From: Natrinema salifodinae
GTDB taxonomy: Archaea > Halobacteriota > Halobacteria > Halobacteriales > Natrialbaceae
Assembly (NCBI RefSeq): GCF_900110455.1
Contig: NZ_FOIS01000001.1
Coordinates: forward strand, 620,001 to 684,000
Length of the DNA stretch: 64,000 nt
Direction of reading: 5' to 3'
Shown here: one piece after another, positions 26,246 to 34,471 of the stretch
Numbering within the stretch: the stretch's first letter is position 1
Layout of the letters: each line of letters opens with the position of its first letter
Translations under genes and position numbers: made by a program
The notes under the pieces: generated by a model
Database searches by the model: none
What the model was told of the DNA's origin: nothing
Seen by the model: the letters and a program-made list of their open reading frames with translations, nothing else

Positions 26246-26278
26246 CGACGTGTCGAGCGGTGTCGGCGCGCGGGCGCG

Positions 26279-27241
26279 TTACCCGTGGATGCCCATCGCT
26301 TCGATCTGTTCCTGATACCGGTTTCGGATCGTCACCTCGGTCACCTGTGCGACATCGGCGACCTCGCGCTGGGTCTTTTTCTCGTTGCAGAGCAGCGACG
26401 CAGCGTAGATCGCAGCCGCGGCGTAGCCCGTGGGTGACTTCCCGGAGAGCAGTCCTTCCTCGGCCGTCTTCTCGATGATTTCGTTGGCCTTGGTCTGGAC
26501 CTCTTCGGACAGTTCGAGTTCAGAACAGAAGCGGGGGACGTACTTTTTCGGGTCGACGGGACGCATCTCGAGGCCGAGTTCCTGCGAGATGTATCGATAC
26601 GTACGACCGATCTCTTTGCGTTCGACGCGGGAGACTTCCGAGATTTCTTCGAGGCTTCGCGGGATGCCTTCCTTCCGACAGGCGGCGTACAGCGCGGACG
26701 TCGCGACGCCCTCGATCGAGCGGCCGCGGATGAGGTCTTCCTTGAGCGCGCGTCGATAGATCACCGACGCGACCTCGCGGACCGACCGCGGGACGCCCAG
26801 CGCGGAGGCCATCCGGTCGATCTCGCTGAGCGCGAACTGGAGGTTTCGCTCGCCGGCGTCCTTCGTGCGGATGCGCTCCTGCCACTTGCGCAGCCGGTGC
26901 ATCTGGCTGCGCTTCTTCGAGGAAATCGAGCGACCGTAGGCGTCTTTGTCCTTCCAGTCGATGGTCGTCGTCAGCCCCTTGTCGTGCATCGTCTGGGTGG
27001 TCGGGGCGCCGACGCGGGACTTCTCCTGCCGTTCCTGATGGTTGAACGCCCGCCACTCCGGGCCGGGGTCGATCTGTTCCTCCTCCACGACGAGCCCACA
27101 GTCTTCACAGATGAGCTCTCCCCGGTCGGAGTCCTTGACGAGATTATCCGATTCACACTCGGGGCAGGCACGTACCCCCTCCTGATCCTCGGTCTCGTCC
27201 CTCTCGCGCGTTCGCTCCCGCTGGCGGGTGGACCGTGTCAT
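26279..27241 (-). CDS. tfb: Transcription initiation factor IIB
   Basis: TFB bridges TBP-DNA and RNA polymerase at archaeal promoters and reads the BRE. The 320-residue protein has an N-terminal zinc ribbon (C26, C29, C45, C48), then the B-finger/linker ([34 protein letters not shown]). Two cyclin-like repeats follow (about 125-220 and 225-315), ending in the [22 protein letters not shown]. Haloarchaea have several TFB paralogues with different promoter preferences; which one this is cannot be told here. A TTTATATA box (27269-27276) lies about 31 nt upstream of the ATG. It is divergent from rnhA. Confidence 0.96.
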   Translation of the reverse strand: MTRSTRQRERTRERDETEDQEGVRACPECESDNLVKDSDRGELICEDCGLVVEEEQIDPGPEWRAFNHQERQEKSRVGAPTTQTMHDKGLTTTIDWKDKDAYGRSISSKKRSQMHRLRKWQERIRTKDAGERNLQFALSEIDRMASALGVPRSVREVASVIYRRALKEDLIRGRSIEGVATSALYAACRKEGIPRSLEEISEVSRVERKEIGRTYRYISQELGLEMRPVDPKKYVPRFCSELELSEEVQTKANEIIEKTAEEGLLSGKSPTGYAAAAIYAASLLCNEKKTQREVADVAQVTEVTIRNRYQEQIEAMGIHG

Positions 27242-27360
27242 CGCACTTTTATAGTAGTATCACCACAGTATATAAATGTTTGGTGGGCGTTTTCGCCAGC
27301 TGATCCGTATCCGCCGAAAACGGGGAATACGGGCGTTTAGACACGAAGTTTACGATTTGG

Positions 27361-27383
27361 AACCGGAAAACCTTTATCCGGTT
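27361..27383. promoter_or_regulatory. Inverted repeat bracketing the rnhA TATA box
   Basis: AACCGGA-N9-TCCGGTT, with perfect 7-bp arms, encloses CTTTAT (27372-27377), which is about 30 nt before the rnhA ATG. This is the layout of an operator or autoregulated promoter. Confidence 0.5.
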
Positions 27384-27403
27384 CTCGCCGACGTCGGAGA
27401 CGA

Positions 27404-27997
27404 ATGCCGGTCATCGAGTGCGACGTCGAGACGGCCCGCGAACGACTCGAAGATGCGGGCGTGACCGTTGAGTCGGGAAACACGGACCACGAGTGCTGGC
27501 GGGCCAGCCGCGGATCGGCGACCGCCGTCGCCTACGACGAGAAGGTCGTGATCCAGGGATCGAACCCGCAGGACCTCGAAGCGCTGCTCCGTGAGGGCGG
27601 CGGCCGCGCTCACCTCTACTTCGACGGTGCGTCCCGGGGCAACCCCGGCCCCGCCGCCATCGGCTGGGTGATCGTCACGGGCAACGGCATCGTCGCCGAG
27701 GGCGGCGAGACCATCGGGACGACGACGAACAACCAGGCGGAGTACGAGGCGCTGATCAGGGCCCTCGAAACCGCGCGGGACTACGGCTACGACGAGGTCC
27801 ACGTCCGCGGCGACTCCGAACTCATTGTCAAGCAGGTCCGCGGGGAGTACGACACCAACAGCCCCGACCTCCGCGAGAAGCGCGTGACGGTCCACGAACT
27901 GCTCGCCGCGTTCGACGAGTGGACTCTCGAGCACGTGCCCCGCGAGATCAACGACCGCGCCGACGAGTTGGCCAACGAAGCGCTGGACCAGGCCTGA
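27404..27997 (+). CDS. rnhA: Ribonuclease HI
   Basis: This enzyme removes RNA from RNA-DNA hybrids. The 197-residue protein has a ~68-residue N-terminal extension followed by the RNase H fold. The catalytic carboxylates sit in LYFDGASRGNPG (D74), NNQAEYEALI (Glu) and HVRGDSELIVKQ (Asp), with the final Asp in EINDRADELANEAL. It belongs to the archaeal/Bacillus YpdQ-like HI group that lacks the basic protrusion. It is followed by a conserved haloarchaeal partner gene 122 bp downstream. It is divergent from tfb. Confidence 0.94.
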   Translation: MPVIECDVETARERLEDAGVTVESGNTDHECWRASRGSATAVAYDEKVVIQGSNPQDLEALLREGGGRAHLYFDGASRGNPGPAAIGWVIVTGNGIVAEGGETIGTTTNNQAEYEALIRALETARDYGYDEVHVRGDSELIVKQVRGEYDTNSPDLREKRVTVHELLAAFDEWTLEHVPREINDRADELANEALDQA

Positions 27998-28119
27998 CGC
28001 GGACGACGCAGACGACTCGAACGCCGACGCGTCGACGCAGTCGTGGTCGCGGGCCGCGACCGGATCGAACTGGGTCCGGGATCGGCAAGGGGAAAACCGT
28101 TCGAGCGCAACGACCGCGT

Positions 28120-28770
28120 ATGACGGATCCGAACGCGAACGCGGTCGACACCGATGCCGATACCGACGCCGACGCGGACGGTGAGACGACCGATTCCGAC
28201 GGCAGCGACGTCGACACCGGCGACCTCCCCCGCGGCGTCGTCGACGAAGCCGAGCGACTGACCAGGCTCGCGCGCAGCGCGGTCGACGACAACGAGGCCG
28301 CGGCCTACAAGGACCACCGCGAGGACCTACTCGACGACCACGACTTCACTTCTCGCATCCGCACCGACGACCGTGACGACGTGCTCGTCTGCCACCCCGA
28401 GGAGTGGCACGAGGACGGTGTCATCCGAACCGACCGGATCGAGGACATCGATCGCGCCGTCGAGATCCCGCTCGAGGGAACGGGTGATCCGGACGACTGG
28501 GAGGATGTAGACACCACCAACCGGACGCTGGTCGACGAGGTCAGGGCCACCCACGGCGACGTCCACGGCGACAACGTGGCCTTGCTCGCCGACTTCGCCG
28601 GCAACCACTACGCGAAACCGATCGACTCGCTAACAAGCGCGGAGCTCTCGGAGTTCCTGACGGAGTACTTCGTGCGCAACGCCTGGCCGTCGGCAAAACA
28701 ACAGGAGGTAATCGAGGAGTCGATCGAACTCGTCTTCGAGACGGCCGGCGAACCGACGCCGGAGTTGTAG
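28120..28770 (+). CDS. Conserved acidic protein linked to rnhA
   Basis: This 216-residue acidic protein has a disordered Asp/Thr-rich N-terminus (about 1-35) and a mainly helical body (ARSAVDDNEAAAYKDHREDLL; LTSAELSEFLTEYFVRNAWPSAKQQEVIEESI). I recognise it as the haloarchaeal protein usually found after rnhA (annotated rnhA operon protein), but no biochemical function is known to me. The ATG at 28120 was chosen because the upstream in-frame part is arginine-rich shadow. It is convergent with the PadR gene, 4 bp away. Confidence 0.75.
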   Translation: MTDPNANAVDTDADTDADADGETTDSDGSDVDTGDLPRGVVDEAERLTRLARSAVDDNEAAAYKDHREDLLDDHDFTSRIRTDDRDDVLVCHPEEWHEDGVIRTDRIEDIDRAVEIPLEGTGDPDDWEDVDTTNRTLVDEVRATHGDVHGDNVALLADFAGNHYAKPIDSLTSAELSEFLTEYFVRNAWPSAKQQEVIEESIELVFETAGEPTPEL

Positions 28771-28774
28771 AGCG

Positions 28775-29134
28775 TTAGTGGCTGTTCTCGACGATCTCTC
28801 GGATCTCGTCGGCACGGTCTTCGCCCGTGACGACCTTCGAGAGGCTCCACTGGATACCGTCGAGGACGGCGTCGTAGCCGTCGTCGGTCAGCGAGTACTG
28901 GTTGGTTCGCTTGTCGAGTTCGCTCTTCTCGACCAGGCCGAGCTCGACGAGCTCGTCGAGGTTGGGGTAGAGACGGCCGTGGTTTACTTCCGTTCCGTAG
29001 TAGTCCTCGAGCTCTCGCTTGATCGCCAGGCCGTACATCGGCTCCTTGGCGAGGATGGTGAGGATGTTTGTCTGGAACGCCGTGAGTTCGCGTGCGATAC
29101 TCTGTTCGCCGGTGATTGATTGTGCCTCTGACAT
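28775..29134 (-). CDS. PadR-family transcriptional regulator
   Basis: This 119-residue dimeric winged-helix regulator covers most of its length with the PadR domain (LTAFQTNILTILAKEPMYGLAIKRELEDYYG, NHGRLYPNLDELVELGLVEK, NQYSLTDDGYD). The short C-terminal helix is typical of PadR subfamily 2. The ligand is unknown. The ATG is 26 nt from a CTTAAATAG box (29156-29164), so the mRNA should be leaderless. It is divergent from pyrophosphatase, and the 204-bp spacer may hold its operator. Confidence 0.9.
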   Translation of the reverse strand: MSEAQSITGEQSIARELTAFQTNILTILAKEPMYGLAIKRELEDYYGTEVNHGRLYPNLDELVELGLVEKSELDKRTNQYSLTDDGYDAVLDGIQWSLSKVVTGEDRADEIREIVENSH

Positions 29135-29155
29135 ACTTGTGTAAATGTCACCAGA

Positions 29156-29164
29156 CTATTTAAG
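29156..29164 (-). promoter_or_regulatory. TATA box of the padR gene
   Basis: CTTAAATAG is centred 26 nt upstream of the ATG at 29134, giving a leaderless transcript. Confidence 0.6.
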
Positions 29165-29300
29165 ACTTGTCAACCATTCCTTCGTATCAGTCGGTCGGAC
29201 AGCCCGATATCGGCCGGTATGCGGCCGAGCGCGGGGATACGGACCGGGTTCGTGTCTGTCGGGTATCTGGCAACCGTCAGGTGGATACTACACTCGATTA

Positions 29301-29315
29301 CGAAAGTACTTTTTG
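29301..29315 (+). promoter_or_regulatory. BRE/TATA of inorganic pyrophosphatase
   Basis: CGAAA followed by GTACTTTTTG is centred about 28 nt before the ATG at 29339. The combination of BRE and spacing supports that start over an upstream Met at 29219. Confidence 0.6.
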
Positions 29316-29338
29316 ATCGACCGTGGACTCTCCGGTAC

Positions 29339-29872
29339 ATGGTCAACCTCTGGGAAGACCTCGAAACCGGACCGAACCCGCCCGAAGAGATCTACGCCGT
29401 CGTGGAGTGTCTCAAGGGCGAGCGGAACAAGTACGAGTACGACAAGGACGTTCCCGGGGTCGTTCTGGACCGCGTGCTCCACAGCAACGTCCACTATCCC
29501 AGCGACTACGGTTTCATCCCGCAGTCGTACTACGACGACGAGGACCCCTTCGACGTGCTCGTCCTCGTCGAGGACCAGACGTTCCCCGGCTGCATCATCG
29601 AGGCCCGTCCCGTCGCGCTGATGAAGATGGACGACGACGGCGAGCAGGACGACAAGGTCATCGCCGTCCCCAGCGAGGACCCGCGCTACGACCACATCGA
29701 GGACCTCGAAGACATCCCCCAGCAGCAACTCGACGAGATCGACGAGTTCTTCGCGACCTACAAGAACCTCGAGGCGGGTAAGGAAGTCGAGACCCAGGGC
29801 TGGGAGGACAAGCAGGCCGCTTACGACGCGATCGAACACGCCCAGGAACTCTACGAAGAGAACTTCGAGTAA
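29339..29872 (+). CDS. ppa: Inorganic pyrophosphatase
   Basis: This family I soluble PPase of 177 residues hydrolyses pyrophosphate and pulls biosynthetic reactions forward. The signature DDEDPFDVLVL (D-x-D-P-x-D metal site) is present. So are the upstream KYEYDKDVPGVVLDRVL active-site strand and PSDYGFIPQSYY, and downstream VPSEDPRYDHIEDLEDIP and FFATYKNLE. The acidic surface is typical of halophilic PPases. The start at 29339 gives MVNLWEDLETGPNPPE, the usual haloarchaeal N-terminus. Confidence 0.97.
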   Translation: MVNLWEDLETGPNPPEEIYAVVECLKGERNKYEYDKDVPGVVLDRVLHSNVHYPSDYGFIPQSYYDDEDPFDVLVLVEDQTFPGCIIEARPVALMKMDDDGEQDDKVIAVPSEDPRYDHIEDLEDIPQQQLDEIDEFFATYKNLEAGKEVETQGWEDKQAAYDAIEHAQELYEENFE

Positions 29873-30311
29873 CGCGAACCCATACCGGTGGGCCGCGTTT
29901 CGAGCCCCGGTGTGCTCCGTTTTCGCCGTCGGTCGGCGCTCGATTCACCAGAGTTATCGCCGCCCGTCCAGCGCATGCATTATGAGCATGGGTAATTTTA
30001 TCCCGTCGTCCGTCGTAGTAGGTTCCTGTATGGCAGCACCCAATCCGTCCCCGCGAAAGTCCCCCGCGTCCGAGGCGACTGAGTCCGGCGTCGGCATGGC
30101 CCATCCCACGGTCGTCCCGACGAACTTCGACCCAGCGGACGACAGCGAACGCGACGAGTAGTCGACCCCCGTTCGCAATCCGCCGCCTGGCGTCTGCCGC
30201 CCGCCGCCCGCCGTGTCGCCGCCGCGAGCAGCCGGTCGTCGAAATGTCAGTTGTACGAAACACACTGTCTCGAAACGAACCTTCTTGTATGCGGTCGAAC
30301 TACGCACGTCC
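29873..30311. other. Intergenic stretch with a possible small ORF
   Basis: It lies between ppa and the alkaline-phosphatase-like gene. Apart from the 43-codon ORF at 30030-30161 no gene is supported. The second part (30171-30240) is a GC-rich, CGCC-repetitive patch. A CGAAACGAAC/CTTCTTGTAT promoter for the downstream gene lies at 30271-30290. Confidence 0.45.
30030..30161 (+). CDS. Putative 43-residue acidic small protein
   Basis: The frame starts at ATG 30030, about 33 nt after a TAATTTTA TATA-like box (29993-30000), and ends with an acidic tail (DPADDSERDE). GVGMAHPTVVPTNFDP in the middle is not low complexity. Codon choice resembles the neighbours. No family is recognised. Promoter spacing and composition are the only support. 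Confidence 0.4.
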   Translation: MAAPNPSPRKSPASEATESGVGMAHPTVVPTNFDPADDSERDE

Positions 30312-31655
30312 ATGGGTCTGTTCGATCGACTACGGGGCGATGACGAACCCCGTGTCGCCTTTATTGGGGTCGACGGCGTGCCGTATAGTCTCCTCTCGGA
30401 GAACGAGGAACTGTTTCCGAACTTCGCCGCGATCGCAGACGAGGGAACGGCCAACGAGATCTCGAGCATCGTCCCGCCGGAGTCCAGCGCCTGCTGGCCG
30501 TCGCTGACGACCGGAGTGAACCCCGGCGAAACCGGCGTCTACGGCTTCCAGGACCGGGAAGTCGGCACCTACGACACCTACGTTCCGATGGGCCGCGAGG
30601 TCCAGGCCGACCGCGTCTGGGACCGCGTTCAGGAGGACGGCCGCCAGGCCACCGTGATGAACGTCCCCGTCACCTTCCCGCCCCAGCGCAACGTCCAGCG
30701 GATGGTTTCGGGCTTCCTCTCGCCTGGCCTCGATAAGGCCGCCTACCCCGACGACGTCCGCGACTACCTCGAGACGCTCGACTACCGGATCGACGTCAAT
30801 CCGAAACTCGGCCATCAGGAGAGCAAGGAGGAGTTCATCGAGGACGCCCACGCGACGATCGACGCCCAGTACGAGGCCTTCCAGCACTACATCGACGAGG
30901 ACGACTGGGACCTCTTCTTCGGCGTCTTCATGACGACCGACCGGGTCAACCACTTCCTGTTCAAGGACTACGAGCGTGACGGCGAGTACAAGGACGAGTT
31001 CATCGACTTCTATCGGAAGGTCGACGACTACATCGGCCGGCTGCGCGACTCGCTGCCCGAGGACGTCACCATGATCGTCGCCTCCGACCACGGCTTCACC
31101 AGCCTCGACTACGAGGTTCACTTCAACGAGTGGCTCCGCGAGCAGGGCTGGCTCTCGTTCAAGACCAACGATCCGGAGGAACTCGGCGACATCTCCGACG
31201 ACACCAAGGCCTACTCCTTCATCCCGGGTCGGTTTTACCTCAACCTCGAGGGCCGCGAACCGCGCGGCTCCGTCCCCCAGGAAGACTACGACGAGGTCCG
31301 CGACCAGCTCAAGGCCGACCTCGAGGCCCTCGAAGGCCCCGACGGGAGGAAGGTCGTCGACCGCGTCGTCGAGAAGGAGGAAGCCTTCCGCGGCGACCAC
31401 GACGACATCGCGCCCGACCTGGTCGCGATCCCGAACAAGGGATTCGACCTCAAGTCCGGCTTCAAGGCCGACTCGGAGATCTTCACGTCCGGGCCGCGCA
31501 ACGGGATGCACAGCTTCGACAACACGTCGCTGTACATCGACCACCCCGACGCGACGATCGACGACGCCGATCTGTTCGACATCACGCCGACGATCCTCGA
31601 CCTGTTGGACATCGAGTACAGCCGCGGCGAGTTCGACGGCGCCAGTCTGGTCTAA
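30312..31655 (+). CDS. Alkaline-phosphatase-superfamily phosphodiesterase/phosphatase
   Basis: This 447-residue protein is of the type I phosphodiesterase/nucleotide pyrophosphatase group. Metal and nucleophile motifs are seen in order: FIGVDGVPYSLL (Asp), SSACWPSLTTGVNPG (Ser/Thr nucleophile region), FMTTDRVNHFLF, IVASDHGFTSLDYEVHFNEWL (DHG), and a late MHSFDNTSLYI (His). The C-terminal DITPTILDLLDIE is typical of this superfamily. There is no signal peptide, so a cytoplasmic phospho-ester substrate is likely but unknown. The ATG at 30312 gives MGLFDRLRGDDEPRVAFIG. Confidence 0.9.
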   Translation: MGLFDRLRGDDEPRVAFIGVDGVPYSLLSENEELFPNFAAIADEGTANEISSIVPPESSACWPSLTTGVNPGETGVYGFQDREVGTYDTYVPMGREVQADRVWDRVQEDGRQATVMNVPVTFPPQRNVQRMVSGFLSPGLDKAAYPDDVRDYLETLDYRIDVNPKLGHQESKEEFIEDAHATIDAQYEAFQHYIDEDDWDLFFGVFMTTDRVNHFLFKDYERDGEYKDEFIDFYRKVDDYIGRLRDSLPEDVTMIVASDHGFTSLDYEVHFNEWLREQGWLSFKTNDPEELGDISDDTKAYSFIPGRFYLNLEGREPRGSVPQEDYDEVRDQLKADLEALEGPDGRKVVDRVVEKEEAFRGDHDDIAPDLVAIPNKGFDLKSGFKADSEIFTSGPRNGMHSFDNTSLYIDHPDATIDDADLFDITPTILDLLDIEYSRGEFDGASLV

Positions 31656-31803
31656 GCGCCGACGCCGCCGAATCGGCACCGATCGTATCGCAGCATCCGT
31701 TTTGCTGGCAGCTATCTTTTCCCAGGAGTTCCCCAGTTGCGATGGGAGACGCCGCTCCGATGTAATTCGATCCCGTTTTCCGCCCGGCAACGAACCGCCG
31801 GGC

Positions 31804-32217
31804 ATGGAAGAAGTCATTCGCGCTCGGGGTCACGAGAACGTCAGCGCCGAGCACGCGAGCACGTTCGAGGTGACCACCGACGACTACCTCACCCCCGCGG
31901 GCGACTGCATCCTCGCGATCGAGGCCGACCGCGCCCCCGCGGACTTCGATCCCGAGTTCGTCGCGGCCTGCCAAAATCGGGACGCGACGATCACGGTCAC
32001 CATCGAGGCCGACGGCCACCGCGAGTCGGTGACCGGTCGGGGCGATCCCGACCTCGAGTTCACTAACGAGCGCAGCGCCGTGGGGCGGACGAGCGACTAC
32101 GTCGACGACCGCACGATCGTAAACGGCGCCGCGTTCGCGGCCGAGGGGTTCGACCGTGATCTCGTCGACGCGCTTGCCGACGGCGCCGAAGCGACGGTGA
32201 CGATTTCCGTCGAATAA
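31804..32217 (+). CDS. DUF371 family protein
   Basis: This 137-residue all-beta protein is of the archaeal DUF371 family. It shows EVIRARGHENVSAEHASTFEVTTDDYLTPAGDCILAIEAD at the N-terminus, and then SDYVDDRTIVNGAAFAAEGFDRDLV. The pattern HENVSAxHxSTFEVT is strongly conserved in the family, but its role is unknown. The ATG at 31804 was chosen over an upstream Met whose extension is shadow. It is convergent with the EEP-family gene. Confidence 0.85.
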   Translation: MEEVIRARGHENVSAEHASTFEVTTDDYLTPAGDCILAIEADRAPADFDPEFVAACQNRDATITVTIEADGHRESVTGRGDPDLEFTNERSAVGRTSDYVDDRTIVNGAAFAAEGFDRDLVDALADGAEATVTISVE

Positions 32218-32242
32218 CCCGACCGCGGCGTCGATCGCGCCG

Positions 32243-33286
32243 TTACGAGTTGCCGCGACCGGGACTCTCGTCGTCCCGTTCGGTTCGCCGGCCAGGCGAC
32301 GTCCACTGCGACGGCGAGCCATACGCGAACTCGGCGACGACGGGCAGGTGATCCGACCGGTAGGCGGTGTCCCGAACGTCGAGCGTTCGATAGCCCTTCA
32401 CTGTCGCCGTTTCGAGCGTCAAGACGTAGTCGATCCGGTCCCCGATCTCGTTCGTGAACCCGTGGTACGTCCCCCACGGGCCCTCCACGCCGTTCGTGCC
32501 GGCTTCGCGGCGGGGATCGAACAGGGAACTCTCACCCGCTCCTTCGTCACCCGTGCCGGTCAGCACTCGGTAGGGCCGGCGACTCGGTCTCGCGTTGCAA
32601 TCGCCCGTGACGACGACGTCGTCGCCGTCCGCCGCGCGTTCTCGGACCCGATCGTGGATCAGCGCCGCGGACTCGACCCGCGCCGTCTCGCTCACGTGCG
32701 AGAAGTGCGTGCTGCACAGCCACACCCGCCGATCGCTCTCGCGGTGGCGCAGCCGTGCCCACGTCGTCACCCGCGGGAGGTCGGCGTCCCAGCCGACGCT
32801 CGGCTCGCCAGGCGTCTCCGAGAGCCAGAACTCGCCGCGGTCGAGGACGTCGAACCGATCGGCTCGCCAGGCGACCGGAACCATCTCACCGCTGCGGTCG
32901 CCGTCCTCGCGGCCGACGCCGTACCACTCGTAGTCGTCGAGCGCCGCGCGGAGGTCGTCGTACTGATTCGGCAGGGCCTCCTGCACGCCGAGGAGGTCCG
33001 GGTCGATTTCGGTGACGGCCTCGCCGATCCGCCCCAGACGCTCGTCCCACGGGTAGTCGTCGTCCGGGTTGTCGTAGCGGATGTTGAACGAGCACGCCCT
33101 GTACGTTGCCGATCGAGTATTGGCCGGCGGCCGATCGTCGGCGTCCGCGACCTCATTTTCGTCTGCCTCCGCGTTCGCCTCGTCGCGATCAGTAGCCGAC
33201 GCAGCGCCTGATCCGAGTGCCGTGCCTGTCACGGTCGCGCCCACTCCTCGCACGAATGCCCGCCGCGGGAAGTCATCGAACATCAC
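32243..33286 (-). CDS. Secreted endonuclease/exonuclease/phosphatase-family protein
   Basis: This 347-residue protein has a Tat signal (PRRAFVRGVGATVTGTALGSGAASA) followed by an acidic linker and an EEP/DNase I-like domain (about 60-325). Active-site motifs are FNIRYDNPDDDYPW (Asn), LLGVQEALPNQ (Glu), STHFSHVSETAR (His), VVTGDCNARPSRRP (D-x-N) and RSDHLPVVAEF (Asp-His). Bacterial relatives with the same RYDNPxDDxxxW pattern are phosphatases or nucleases; the substrate is uncertain. A C-terminal disordered tail follows. Met1 or Met2 may start; TATTATAAAG at 33316-33325 gives a leader of about ten bases. Confidence 0.87.
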   Translation of the reverse strand: MMFDDFPRRAFVRGVGATVTGTALGSGAASATDRDEANAEADENEVADADDRPPANTRSATYRACSFNIRYDNPDDDYPWDERLGRIGEAVTEIDPDLLGVQEALPNQYDDLRAALDDYEWYGVGREDGDRSGEMVPVAWRADRFDVLDRGEFWLSETPGEPSVGWDADLPRVTTWARLRHRESDRRVWLCSTHFSHVSETARVESAALIHDRVRERAADGDDVVVTGDCNARPSRRPYRVLTGTGDEGAGESSLFDPRREAGTNGVEGPWGTYHGFTNEIGDRIDYVLTLETATVKGYRTLDVRDTAYRSDHLPVVAEFAYGSPSQWTSPGRRTERDDESPGRGNS

Positions 33287-33471
33287 GTGGCAGGTGCAGG
33301 GCCGAATTCACCATCCTTTATAATATTCGCGAGTTAGCGACAGTATCGCTCGGAACCGGAATTGAGCGGAGCATAGTGGCTGCACTCGCTCCAGAGAGAG
33401 ATAGCGACGAGCCCGCTGGCGCGCCTCGCGAATCCGGCATACACACATAGCAGCGGTCCGTAACCGCGCCC

Positions 33472-34332
33472 ATGAGCGACGATCCGGAGCCCACCGTCAA
33501 CATCAGCGGCGGGCGGGAGGGCGGCGGCGCGGCCGCCGAGTTCGATCCCGCGACCGCGGACACCCGCGCGGAGGAGGTCGTCGACCGCCTGGGCGAACTG
33601 TACTGGCAGAAGACCTACGGCGGGCAGGATGCCTTTACCTGTCTCGTCCGCACCATCCTGAGCCAGAACACGAGTGACAAGGCGAGCCAGCCGGCCCACG
33701 ACGCGCTGATCGAGCGGTACGGCGGCAGTGCGTCGCAACGCGACGCGGACGGTGCGAGCGGCCAGGCGCGAGCCGAGGACGCCGATCTGGCCGAATCGCT
33801 CGCGGACGCCGAACAGTCGCGGCTCGCGGAGACGATCAGTTCCGCGGGGCTCTACAACCAGAAGTCGGAGATCATCATCGACGCGGCCGAGTGGGTCAGC
33901 GAGGAGTTCGGCTCCGCCGCGGCGTTCGACGCCTTCGTCAAGGACGAGGAGCCGTCGACCGTCCGCGAGATGTTGCTCTCGGTCCGCGGCGTCGGGCCGA
34001 AGACCGCCGACTGCGTCCTGCTGTTCGCGGGCGGTCGCGGCAGTGTCTTCCCCGTCGATACCCACGTCCACCGGATCTACCGCCGGCTGGGCATCGCGCC
34101 GGCGGACGCCGACCACGAGGCCGTCCGAGCCGTCTTAGAGCGCGACGTCCCCGCCGCGAAGTGCGGGTTCGGCCACACGGCGACGATCCAGTTCGGCCGC
34201 GAGTACTGCAGCGCGCGGAAGCCGGCCTGTCTCGACGGTCCGGAAGCGTGTCCGATGGCCGATCTGTGCGATCAGGTCGGTGTCTCTCCCGAGACCGGCG
34301 AGGTCGTGGACCCGACCGAGGCCCTCGACTGA
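33472..34332 (+). CDS. nth: Endonuclease III (DNA glycosylase/AP lyase)
   Basis: Nth excises oxidised pyrimidines in base-excision repair. The 286-residue protein has the helix-hairpin-helix GVGPKTADCVLL with its catalytic lysine, and the catalytic aspartate in FPVDTHVHRIYRR. Four cysteines at the C-terminus fit a [4Fe-4S] cluster (EYCSARKPACLDGPEACPMADLC; spacing Cx6Cx6Cx5C rather than the classic Cx6Cx2Cx5C). ILSQNTSD is the conserved N-lobe motif. An acidic insert (about 84-105) enlarges the protein. The ATG at 33472 follows a weak promoter, divergent from the EEP gene. Confidence 0.93.
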   Translation: MSDDPEPTVNISGGREGGGAAAEFDPATADTRAEEVVDRLGELYWQKTYGGQDAFTCLVRTILSQNTSDKASQPAHDALIERYGGSASQRDADGASGQARAEDADLAESLADAEQSRLAETISSAGLYNQKSEIIIDAAEWVSEEFGSAAAFDAFVKDEEPSTVREMLLSVRGVGPKTADCVLLFAGGRGSVFPVDTHVHRIYRRLGIAPADADHEAVRAVLERDVPAAKCGFGHTATIQFGREYCSARKPACLDGPEACPMADLCDQVGVSPETGEVVDPTEALD

Positions 34333-34471
34333 TCGACGGGACGTCGGTTGGCGGCTCGGAAAGCGGTCGGGTTCCCGCCGACCGCCAGCGGCCTGCGTCT
34401 CCCGCACGAACGCTTTTTCCGCCGTCTTCCGTACGCGGGCACGCGGTTCCTCGGCGGAACCCCGATTCGAC

